Source: Treponema brennaborense DSM 12168
GTDB lineage: Bacteria; Spirochaetota; Spirochaetia; Treponematales; Treponemataceae
Assembly (NCBI RefSeq): GCF_000212415.1
Contig: NC_015500.1
Coordinates: 2,108,001 to 2,172,000 of the forward strand
Direction: 5' to 3'
Length of the DNA stretch: 64,000 nt
Shown here: positions 53,064 through 60,973 of the stretch, in pieces
How positions within the stretch are numbered: the stretch's first letter is position 1
Layout: each line of letters opens with the position of its first letter
Notes under the pieces: model-generated
The model's input: only the letters and a program-made list of their open reading frames with translations
Told to the model about the DNA's origin: nothing
Database searches by the model: none
Translations under genes and position numbers: made by a program

Positions 53064-54113
53064 TTATTCGGCAGTTGTAGTGGTCAAGCTGGAAGTAAAG
53101 CTGTCTTCCTGCGCCTGTTTAGCCTGTTCCAGGAAACGATTGACCTGCTTGTTACCGAAACGCGTCATTTCAGCATTCTGCTTCTGCGCTTCTTTTGTGG
53201 TAATGATTCCCCACAAATCTTCATCGGCAATGTCGCGATCGGTTGTCAGCATGGCTTTGTCGTAGATGATTTTAACATCTTTGAAATAACCGATGAACGT
53301 TTCCCCGGCGTTCATGGCGTCGCGGGAAATCTGAAATCCGGTAAACTTCACGAACGGCAGTCCGCGCGGATAAATCGGGTATACGCGGATTTCACGGGTA
53401 CGGATTTCATTGATATAAGCCGGATTGTTCCATTTCATTTCTTTCCAGCCGTCGAAATTCAAATCACCCATCAGATAACGGCGTTCAATTCCGTCGGTAT
53501 CTTTCAGCATAACGTACAATTTATGGGGGAAGTTCATTCCCATCGTCGTAACTGACAAGGACTTAATGGTTCCGACGTTCTTTACGACACCGTAACCGTC
53601 TTCAAACAGCGTTTTTCCGCTTGCTTTTTCTTCCGCAGTAGGAGTCTGGCGGGTACCCGTATCGTCGGCGGTAGACAAAGGTTCATATGCGGGGATATCG
53701 AACGCCGGTACGATTTTTGCGTTTGAGTTGACGGACATGGCGGGGAATTCAATGCGAACACCCATAACCTCTTTGCCGGCAAACGGTACCGTCGCGGAAT
53801 CTTTCACCGGTGCGGGTTTGACCTGAGACAGGGCAAGACTGGTAACGCTGCGCGCGGAAGAATTCAATGAAACTTCCCAGTTGGACAACGCCAGCGAAGT
53901 TTTCATAAGCGACTTCTGATCGTCGGTGAACGTCGCCCCGGCGGTAACAGAATAATCCATTACAGTACGGCTGTTCTGAGTCGGATTGCCGTTGTCATCG
54001 GCAATAATATCAGCATTCAACAATGTAAAATCAATAATTGTTGCTTCATCACCAAATGCAAACGCTCCAACGAGCAACATAACCGCTGCAAATAAAATGA
54101 AAGTCCTCTTCAT
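53064..54113 (-). CDS. flaA: flagellar filament outer layer (sheath) protein FlaA
   Basis: 349 residues from ATG 54113 (MKRTFILFAAVMLLVGAFAFGDEATIIDF), with AAGGAG upstream; the longer ORF start at 54134 lacks a ribosome site. It has a cleavable signal peptide (~21 residues) and then the spirochaetal FlaA domain (VMGVRIEFPAMSVNSNAKIVPAFDIPAYEP, VVKNVGTIKSLSVTTMGMNFPHKLYVMLKDTDG, WNNPAYINEIRTREIRVYPIYPRGLPFVKFTGFQISRDAMN). It coats periplasmic flagellar filaments. Own promoter and terminator make it monocistronic. Confidence 0.96.
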   Translation of the reverse strand: MKRTFILFAAVMLLVGAFAFGDEATIIDFTLLNADIIADDNGNPTQNSRTVMDYSVTAGATFTDDQKSLMKTSLALSNWEVSLNSSARSVTSLALSQVKPAPVKDSATVPFAGKEVMGVRIEFPAMSVNSNAKIVPAFDIPAYEPLSTADDTGTRQTPTAEEKASGKTLFEDGYGVVKNVGTIKSLSVTTMGMNFPHKLYVMLKDTDGIERRYLMGDLNFDGWKEMKWNNPAYINEIRTREIRVYPIYPRGLPFVKFTGFQISRDAMNAGETFIGYFKDVKIIYDKAMLTTDRDIADEDLWGIITTKEAQKQNAEMTRFGNKQVNRFLEQAKQAQEDSFTSSLTTTTAE

Positions 54114-54159
54114 TCGAAGCTCCTTATAATACACTATATGTAGCCTTGTATACTTATAA

Positions 54160-54188
54160 AGTATCTCTCAAGATAGCTTTTTTGTCAA
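54160..54188 (-). promoter_or_regulatory. flaA promoter
   Basis: Minus strand TTGACA (54183-54188), 17-nt spacer, GATACT (54160-54165), about 47 bp before the ATG. Sigma-70-type, not the sigma-28 type used by many flagellin genes. Confidence 0.82.
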
Positions 54189-54228
54189 CGCTTTTTTTTC
54201 CGGTTTAATTGTTTTTTGTAAAAAACTG

Positions 54229-54723
54229 TCAATTTCCGGACACATCTTCATAAACCCGTTTCCCGTCGATAAAAAGTTCGACCGTTTTTATCCGGGGAAA
54301 ATTTTTCAGCACGTTCAGCGTAAAAACGTCGGTTCCGTCTTTTATGGAAGAAACGACGCCGCCGGCCTGCAGCGCCTGCGCGGACAGATCCACATACAAC
54401 ACGCCGCCGCGGACGAAGCAGGACTGCACCTGAGTTCCGGGCACGAACAGCGGACGGAAGCGATGCGTGAGCGGACCGAGCAGTATGTCTTCCACAAAAA
54501 AGCGGACACCGCTCTCGGCGGAAAAATCCGGTTCAACGGACGAAGGCATGTATCGAATCTCCGTAAACACGCCCGGTTCATCCAACGATTCAAAATAACA
54601 GATCCGGCGCGAGCCGTCACTCCGTACGAGAAAAAAAACGAGCGACACTGCAAACGCAGCGGCGATTCCGAGCGCGGCGATAGAGTCCGCGCGTGTAAAA
54701 CGGTAATTACGTATCTGTATCAT
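54229..54723 (-). CDS. GerMN-domain lipoprotein-like envelope protein
   Basis: 164 residues. Short cytoplasmic start, one membrane anchor (SIAALGIAAAFAVSLVFFLVRSD), then a GerMN domain (RFFVEDILLGPLTHRFRPLFVPGTQVQSCFVRGGVLYVDLSAQAL...FTLNVLKNFPRIKTVELFIDGKRV). Such domains occur in envelope proteins near amidases. It starts in the ATGA overlap with the upstream amidase gene. It probably works with that amidase in peptidoglycan turnover. Confidence 0.9.
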   Translation of the reverse strand: MIQIRNYRFTRADSIAALGIAAAFAVSLVFFLVRSDGSRRICYFESLDEPGVFTEIRYMPSSVEPDFSAESGVRFFVEDILLGPLTHRFRPLFVPGTQVQSCFVRGGVLYVDLSAQALQAGGVVSSIKDGTDVFTLNVLKNFPRIKTVELFIDGKRVYEDVSGN

Positions 54724-55754
54724 TGCGTACCGGTAAAACCTCTTGAGCGTTCAAAATGCGTTACAAACGCAGCGAGTCCATTATATATCCCAACGGCAAT
54801 TTTACGCAAGTACTCCGGATCGGCAAGCAGCGCCGCTTCCTTTTCATTGGTAATAAAACCGGTTTCAACCAGTACGCTCGGCATGTTCGCGTTGCGGACG
54901 ACGAACCATTCTTCGGCCTTGATACCGCGCGAAGAACTTTTATCTCCTATCTGCGCACCGAGCCCGTCCATAATGAATTTGGCGATAAGAATACTTTCAG
55001 TCGTATATTCTTCTTCCATCATGGAATTCAGTATCGGAAGCAGCGCTTCGTCTTCGGCGGCATCCGATGCGATTACCGTGCGCCGGAAACCGGGACTCAG
55101 ATACCACACTTCGTAACCGGACGCTTTTTTGTCGAGCGAAGCGTTCGCGTGAATGGAAACATACAGAATCGCTTCATGAGGCTCCAGCTGCACCGAATTG
55201 GCTATATCGACGCGCTGTTCGAGCGAAAGCGTCGTGTCAGTGGAGCGGGTCAGCATGATTTTCTTGTCGGGATATGCGGCTTTCAATTTTTCGGCAAGCA
55301 TGGTCGACACGCGGAGCGTAACGTCTTTTTCTTTCAGCGTTATTTTTCTTCCATTAATTGTATGCGTATCCAGCGCGCCGGGATCCCTGCCGCCGTGCCC
55401 CGGATCGATCAGAATCGCACCGATACGGTAAAATACTTCGGGCACTTCGGAAGCGAACAATTCCGAAACGGCGGCAAGAAAAGCCTGCGTAACGTATACG
55501 CCGCCGTCCCGTTTTTGCGGCGCGTCAGTAACGGCGAACCGGTTGTAATCAAGAAGCACGAGAGGATCGCCCGCGTGAAAGGACAGCTGATGTCCGTTTT
55601 TTTCGAGCAATCCGCTGCCTGAAAGCGGATCCCAATACAAGGACGCGCCCGTCTGCAGCGCCGCATCCTGCAAACGCACGGACGCAGTCTGAGCCGAAAG
55701 CAACGGCAGCAACAGCGCGGCGCACAGCAGCGTACCGGCGTACCGTTTTATCAT
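54720..55754 (-). CDS. N-acetylmuramoyl-L-alanine amidase (Amidase_3)
   Basis: 344 residues from ATG 55754 (ATGA overlap with the upstream stop). The N-terminal signal peptide is MIKRYAGTLLCAALLLPLLSAQTA. An N-terminal copper-amine-oxidase-like segment precedes the zinc amidase domain: ILIDPGHGGRDPGALD (His), LRVSTMLAEKLKAAYP, LYVSIHANASLDKKA (His) and VLVETGFITNEKEAALL (Glu). Periplasmic peptidoglycan hydrolase. The long frame from 55844 lies inside the previous gene and is rejected. Confidence 0.95.
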   Translation of the reverse strand: MIKRYAGTLLCAALLLPLLSAQTASVRLQDAALQTGASLYWDPLSGSGLLEKNGHQLSFHAGDPLVLLDYNRFAVTDAPQKRDGGVYVTQAFLAAVSELFASEVPEVFYRIGAILIDPGHGGRDPGALDTHTINGRKITLKEKDVTLRVSTMLAEKLKAAYPDKKIMLTRSTDTTLSLEQRVDIANSVQLEPHEAILYVSIHANASLDKKASGYEVWYLSPGFRRTVIASDAAEDEALLPILNSMMEEEYTTESILIAKFIMDGLGAQIGDKSSSRGIKAEEWFVVRNANMPSVLVETGFITNEKEAALLADPEYLRKIAVGIYNGLAAFVTHFERSRGFTGTQ

Positions 55755-57442
55755 AGCGGTGCTCCGGCAGCCGACCGGTGAACGCCGGCCGAATCCGCGG
55801 CGTACAGCATTCCCTGCAAGCCGCCGCGCACGCACGCACGCCAAAACATGGATTCCGGTACGCCGGCCGCCGAATCGGGGCCGGATTCGGAAATCATTTT
55901 ATCGAACGATTCCGCCGACTGCCGGATCGTACGGTAACTCCAATCGCGCACCGTATCGGCGACCGGCAGCAAGCACGCGGGAATATGAGCCGATACGGGA
56001 TACCGTACGGCGGTATGCTCGGCGTCCGAACGGCCGAGAAACGAATCGAACGCAGCGGAAACGGCGGAATCGAGCGGAAACGCAGCCGGCGGATATCCGT
56101 CTTCGCCGGCACAGACCGTCCGCCCGGCCAAAAAAGCGTCGGTAGCCGGATTATCCGCTTCCAGTCTGAGCACGATGCACCGAACGGCGTGTTCCGCTGC
56201 GGAAACCGCTTCGGTACGGTCTGCGGAAACGGCAATAACGTTTCCGCATTTTTCAACGTTGTTGTGCGGAAAGACCACCGCAGCACCGGCAGCAAAGCGC
56301 GGCAATACGTCGCGGACACCGGGTACGGAAGCGGCCTCGGACAATCCGCAGACGGCGGCTACCGTTCCCGGAACGGAAATCCACGCCCGTTCGGCACAGA
56401 TCCGGGCGGACGGCACTTCATACAAATCGAACGGCGCCGCACCCGAAACGCCCGCGCGCAGCGAAAGCGGCTGCCGGTGAGCCAAAAGCCACGCCGGTTC
56501 TTTTCCCGCCGCGATAAGTTCGGCCTGTTCCGTAAGCGGACAGTCGGAAGCGTACGGATAAGTCCAGCCGGACATGTATCCGCCTGAAAGCCGTGCGGCG
56601 ATTTCACCGATCATCGGCCCTTTGCGGGTCAGTTTTATATCGGCCTTCGCCGCTCCGCAAGTCAGCCCGAGTGCCTGAATGCCGCGGGCAAACGCGGCGA
56701 TCAACTCGAGACGGTCTTTTTCACTCACCGTCGTGGGCATCGTATGCCCCGTTTCGATAAAGTACGGCGGATAAAAAATGTGTCTGTCGGCAAAACCGCA
56801 AACCGTTACCGTTCCGTCGTACACGAGCGCGTCGATCGAAAATTCGGGACCGTTCATATAATCTTCAAGAATGGCGCGTCCGCTGCGGGAGTTTTCCATC
56901 GCGGCGCGCAGCGCAGGCTCGAGTTCGTCCCGTGCCCGGATCAGCCGGCAGCCCCTGCCACCCATGTTGTCAACCGGTTTTACGACGAGCGGAAACAGCA
57001 GCGCGCCCAGCCGATCGGCGGTCAGACACACCGAATCGAAAGACGCTTCGTCAACCTGCATAAAATGAGGCGACGGCACGCCGTGCGTTTTGAAACAGCC
57101 GCGCATCCTTATTTTATCGCTCGCGTTGAGCGCCGCTTCAACCGAATGGGCGGCAAATCCGCACGCGGCGGACGCATACGACACCGCCGCCGAAAAATCG
57201 GTTCCGGCGGTAAAGACGGCGGTCAGACCGTCCTTTTCTTTCAGTTCAAGCGCGAGATCGCGGATTGCGTCGCGATTTTTCAAATCGATCGGCTCGAAGC
57301 GATCGGCGAGCGGCACGCACAGCGCGGCCGGATTCGCGTCGACGAGCGTTACTTTATACCCGAGTGAACGGGCGGCTTCTATCGCCGGGCGCTGCATCAG
57401 ACCGGCGCCGAGTATCAGAATATGTCCGTTATACGATTTCAT
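55751..57442 (-). CDS. ATP-grasp ligase
   Basis: 563 residues. Preceding Rossmann-like domain (HILILGAGLMQRPAIEAARSLGYKVTLVDANPAALC), then the ATP-grasp core (FPLVVKPVDNMGGRGCRLI, AILEDYMNGPEFSIDALVYDGTV, AKADIKLTRKGPMIGEIAARLSGGYMSGW). A C-terminal half of about 220 residues matches no domain I can name. Ligases of this kind join a carboxylate to an amine via acyl phosphate. It is 7 bp downstream of the SpsF-fusion gene and overlaps the amidase start. The context suggests building an amide on a sugar or peptide. Confidence 0.9.
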   Translation of the reverse strand: MKSYNGHILILGAGLMQRPAIEAARSLGYKVTLVDANPAALCVPLADRFEPIDLKNRDAIRDLALELKEKDGLTAVFTAGTDFSAAVSYASAACGFAAHSVEAALNASDKIRMRGCFKTHGVPSPHFMQVDEASFDSVCLTADRLGALLFPLVVKPVDNMGGRGCRLIRARDELEPALRAAMENSRSGRAILEDYMNGPEFSIDALVYDGTVTVCGFADRHIFYPPYFIETGHTMPTTVSEKDRLELIAAFARGIQALGLTCGAAKADIKLTRKGPMIGEIAARLSGGYMSGWTYPYASDCPLTEQAELIAAGKEPAWLLAHRQPLSLRAGVSGAAPFDLYEVPSARICAERAWISVPGTVAAVCGLSEAASVPGVRDVLPRFAAGAAVVFPHNNVEKCGNVIAVSADRTEAVSAAEHAVRCIVLRLEADNPATDAFLAGRTVCAGEDGYPPAAFPLDSAVSAAFDSFLGRSDAEHTAVRYPVSAHIPACLLPVADTVRDWSYRTIRQSAESFDKMISESGPDSAAGVPESMFWRACVRGGLQGMLYAADSAGVHRSAAGAPL

Positions 57443-57449
57443 ACGAGCC

Positions 57450-59984
57450 TCATTTTTTCACACAATATAATTCAAACGTATCTCCGAGTCTGCAAAAACG
57501 ACTGAAGCAGGAAAGCAGCGAATGAAGCGGCGAATGCGGCGTCATCCCGTGCTTTTGCGCCGCCGGAAAGCGTTCCGCGTGGTGTCCGGTCGAAATACAT
57601 TTCAAAGTCCTGAATCCGTACCGTTTCAGAATATCCGCGGCGCGTCCGGGTTCCCACAACGTATAATGATCCGCAGGACTCCGCGCAAAAAACGATTCGG
57701 GCGAATATTTTGCCGAAACACCCGACGCCGACGGCGTTGAAAACGCGAAAATGCCGCCTTTTTTCAGCATGCCCGAAACGGCTTTAAGCACCGAATCAAG
57801 ATCCGTAAAATGCTCGATGACGTACCACATCGTAATCGCGTCGAACTGCCCGACTCCGAATTCAACGGCAGGGTCGAAGTCGGGAAACGGGGCGCAAACG
57901 GCCGGATACCGCAAAATGTTCTGCACATATTCGATCGCCTCACCGGAAATATCCGTACCGTACACCTGCCAGCCCGCGTCGGAAGCTGCGTCCAAAAACG
58001 GCCCCATCGCGCAGCCGATATCCAAAACCGACGGAGTAAGCGCGGAACTCTTCCTGATTTTACCGCCGGTATGCGTCCGCATCCAAAACAAAGCGTCGAT
58101 GACGGACATTCTGCGCACGCACTGCGCTTTTATGGAAGTAAAATCTTCAAGATAGGTCTTTCCGTACTGTTTTTTATAATCGTCAAAAAAATACGCCGCG
58201 CCGTATTCGGTCTGCGCGGCATCTACCGTCCACGACATATACAGCATACCGCATTTCGCGCATCTGCGGAACGTCCGCTCCGCAGTACGCGCCGCTATCG
58301 GATCGGGTACGTTTTCACGGCCCGATACGGTACCGCAGACAGGGCACGTATTGCGCCGGCCGCGCGCCAATTTGAGCACGAACGAATCGAGCGTATCCGT
58401 TTCAACGGCTGCGGCGCGAACGAGCGGCGATTCGGGATACAGCAGCTCAGGTTTCAGCAGCAAACCGTTCACGGCGTTTGCGTTCAGCGCGTCCTGCGCC
58501 AGTACTTGAAATCCGTATTTCTGCGCCAACACGACGTGCAGCGAAGACGTGCCGAGCAGCACGACGCCGCAGCCGGCGGCAACCGCTTCAAACGCGGTAA
58601 ACCCGTAATGCGTTACGACGACATCGTACAAATACAGTTTTTCCCGCAAATTGGAAATGGGCGGCACAAACCTGATATTTTTCTGCAGCGATTCGGGTAT
58701 TTTGGCTCTGACCGCCGCCGGATCCGCAACCACCGCCGTAACGCTCTTTCCGTTTTCCGCAAACGCGATTGCGGCGGGAACGGTCAATCCGGCGGGGTCT
58801 TCTCCGCCTGCGGAAACGAGCACTTTATCACCGAGCGTGGGCGGGAACGTCCGTTCCGCGCCGCCGCATTCCGGTTTTCGGTTTTTCGGAAGCGGAATAA
58901 ATCCGCTGTTGCACAGATTCGCTTCGCGGCTCAATTTATACGACGGGATGATGTCCAGCAGATAGTCGCAGTATCCCGTAAAGGAGCCGCCCTCGTCGAT
59001 AGCGGCGACGGGCGCCGCAGCATACAGCTGCTGAGCAAGGCTTCGATCGAGCGAAAAACGGTCGGTTACGATAAGACTGTATTCGCCCGGCGCCGGCAGC
59101 GTGTCCAAAATCTGCCAACTTTCAAGCCCGTTGCGCTTCGCTTCTTCCAGCAAATCGGACGTTTCAGCCAAATCCGCCGAAGCGGGAATATACAGATCGG
59201 CGCCGGTTTTGAGCGCGATATCGATGCAACGCCGCAAATGTCCGGTACCGCAGCCTTTTTTGACGGAAGGCACGCACAGCACCGGATCCGTTACGGCGGC
59301 GGTCGCGCAGGCCGCGCAGATTTCCTCCGCAGCGTACGGCTTACGCACCGTTTTTGATCCGGAAACAGCGCGTACGATCCGCAGCGCCCGCCGGTAATCG
59401 GCGTACGAGTCGACCGTCGTTCTGTAAACGGGATGATTCCACGCAGACGGCGCCGTAAGCAGCACCGCCGCAAAGTTTTCCGGATGTTTGTACAGCGCGG
59501 GGCCGACGTGTTCGTGATCGTACGGATCGGAGGTCATGCCGCACGCTTCTATCAGCGAGCGGGCGTTTATCAGTTCCACGCCGCTGCCGTGCGGCAATCC
59601 CGTCCAGGTGATGTAGTCGCACGGATGTTTTTTCATTTCGTCTACGAGCGCGCGGGCCGCCTCGTAAAAAAGGAACGGATTGTCTCCGGTCGCCCGTACG
59701 ATCGTGTCCGACGGCAGCACGCAGTCGGCGCGGACGGCGACTTGACAGAAACGGTCGAGCACGTCGTCCCGTGAACCGGCAAAGCACTCCCACCCGCACT
59801 CGCGCGCGACGTTCTGCAATTCGCTTTCGGAATCGGCGTCCGTGGCAAGAATATACCGATCCGCCGGCACCTGTTTCATCGCTTCGAGCGTCCAAGCGAT
59901 AAGCGGCTTTCCGCCGAGCGGAAGCAGCGCTTTGCGCGGCAAACGGGAAGAGGATAATCTGCACTGCACGATGATGATAATCAT
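57450..59984 (-). CDS. three-domain fusion: SpsF-like cytidylyltransferase, PseG-like, methyltransferase
   Basis: About 844 residues from ATG 59984 (ATGA overlap with the upstream stop). Residues 1-225 form an SpsF/CMP-sugar nucleotidyltransferase (IIIIVQCRLSSSRLPRKALLPLGGKPLIAWTLEAM, RATGDNPFLF). Residues about 245-555 are a PseG-like GT-B domain: KKGCGTGHLRRCIDIAL, VLVSAGGEDPAGLT and VVVTHYGFTAFEAVAAGCGVVLLGTS. Residues about 560-844 hold a four-Cys zinc knuckle (CPVCG, CAKCGMLY) and a class I methyltransferase (VLDIGCAMGPFLDAASDAGWQVYGTDIS, MWYVIEHFTDLDSVLKAV). The first two activities together are used in nonulosonic acid pathways. A single chain could trim, CMP-activate and methylate one unusual sugar. 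Confidence 0.9.
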   Translation of the reverse strand: MIIIIVQCRLSSSRLPRKALLPLGGKPLIAWTLEAMKQVPADRYILATDADSESELQNVARECGWECFAGSRDDVLDRFCQVAVRADCVLPSDTIVRATGDNPFLFYEAARALVDEMKKHPCDYITWTGLPHGSGVELINARSLIEACGMTSDPYDHEHVGPALYKHPENFAAVLLTAPSAWNHPVYRTTVDSYADYRRALRIVRAVSGSKTVRKPYAAEEICAACATAAVTDPVLCVPSVKKGCGTGHLRRCIDIALKTGADLYIPASADLAETSDLLEEAKRNGLESWQILDTLPAPGEYSLIVTDRFSLDRSLAQQLYAAAPVAAIDEGGSFTGYCDYLLDIIPSYKLSREANLCNSGFIPLPKNRKPECGGAERTFPPTLGDKVLVSAGGEDPAGLTVPAAIAFAENGKSVTAVVADPAAVRAKIPESLQKNIRFVPPISNLREKLYLYDVVVTHYGFTAFEAVAAGCGVVLLGTSSLHVVLAQKYGFQVLAQDALNANAVNGLLLKPELLYPESPLVRAAAVETDTLDSFVLKLARGRRNTCPVCGTVSGRENVPDPIAARTAERTFRRCAKCGMLYMSWTVDAAQTEYGAAYFFDDYKKQYGKTYLEDFTSIKAQCVRRMSVIDALFWMRTHTGGKIRKSSALTPSVLDIGCAMGPFLDAASDAGWQVYGTDISGEAIEYVQNILRYPAVCAPFPDFDPAVEFGVGQFDAITMWYVIEHFTDLDSVLKAVSGMLKKGGIFAFSTPSASGVSAKYSPESFFARSPADHYTLWEPGRAADILKRYGFRTLKCISTGHHAERFPAAQKHGMTPHSPLHSLLSCFSRFCRLGDTFELYCVKK

Positions 59985-60973
59985 AATTGGACTGTCTCCC
60001 ACGTTCGGATAAGCGTATTCATATCCATTTGGAATCTGTATTTATTATGCGACACCCAGCGGCGCGCGTCGGTAAACTGCCGGTACGAGTCGGCGAATCC
60101 GAACGAAGATCGCCGCTGATAACCGAAAAATTTGCTGATCGGAATATAACCGTAATCCGTTTTCAGCCGCGGCGCGAGATTTTTCAAAAAGAACCGCAAT
60201 TGGTACTGATCAGGCGTGGCGTCTTCCACGGGAATTTCATCGTCGTACGCAATTTGGAACACCGGCGAAACGAGCAATTGTTCGCCCCACAGCCACGCGC
60301 GGACGGAAAAATCGAGATTCTGCCAATACGGGGAACGGATGGTATAATCGTATCCGCCCAAGCGTACGAATTTTTCATGATGATACAAGCCCATAAAGTC
60401 GAACGGATATAAAGTCCGGCTTTTTTCCGTGATCGAAGCGGAACTGAGCGGCTTGAACACGCCGTTTTCCACCGACGGACTGAATTTGACCGGCAGCGGT
60501 TGGAGCCGAGGCGTCATGAGACGCGGCGCAACGCACAAAACATCGGATGAAACGAGACGCCGGGCAAGATGCGGCGTAATGAGCGACGACGACAGCCGCA
60601 CCGTATCGCGGATCACGAGCACGTAGCCGCCGTCAAGTTCTCCCATACCGATATTGATCATGTCGCCGACGGTAACCGGTTCCAACGGCACGATAAATTT
60701 AACGGACGGAAAACGCTGCGCCAAATCTTCTATATTGTAATTATCCGCGGAATTTTCTATCGAAACGATCGATGCGAATCCCAAACGTACGAGCGTTTCA
60801 AGAATTCTGCCGCGGTAATGACTGCCGCTGCTCGAATTGAGCAGGATAACAGAAAGCGGAAGTCGTATTTGAGAGGCGTCGCCGGTAAGGTTCGCCGCGG
60901 CTGCGTCTTCGGCACCGCCGAGAACCGTCCGCCGCACCTGTCGTTCGTTAAAAATTAAAGGTATAGTATTCAT
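59981..60973 (-). CDS. family 2-like glycosyltransferase (GT-A)
   Basis: 330 residues from ATG 60973 (MNTIPLIFNERQVRR), overlapping the spiro-SPASM gene's end by 26 bp. It has a GT-A nucleotide-binding region (LPLSVILLNSSSGSHYRGRILETLVRLGFASIVSIE, GGYVLVIRDTVRLS in place of the DxD strand) and a later FDFMGLYHHEKFVRLGGYDYTIRSPYWQNLDFSVRAWLWGEQLLVSPV typical of GT2 enzymes. The DxD motif is degenerate (IRDT). Substrate unknown; operon neighbours suggest an unusual sugar. Confidence 0.78.
   Translation of the reverse strand: MNTIPLIFNERQVRRTVLGGAEDAAAANLTGDASQIRLPLSVILLNSSSGSHYRGRILETLVRLGFASIVSIENSADNYNIEDLAQRFPSVKFIVPLEPVTVGDMINIGMGELDGGYVLVIRDTVRLSSSLITPHLARRLVSSDVLCVAPRLMTPRLQPLPVKFSPSVENGVFKPLSSASITEKSRTLYPFDFMGLYHHEKFVRLGGYDYTIRSPYWQNLDFSVRAWLWGEQLLVSPVFQIAYDDEIPVEDATPDQYQLRFFLKNLAPRLKTDYGYIPISKFFGYQRRSSFGFADSYRQFTDARRWVSHNKYRFQMDMNTLIRTWETVQL

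Noticed and set aside
57810-59357. 515-codon plus-strand open frame
   Set aside because: Antisense shadow of the SpsF-PseG-methyltransferase fusion.
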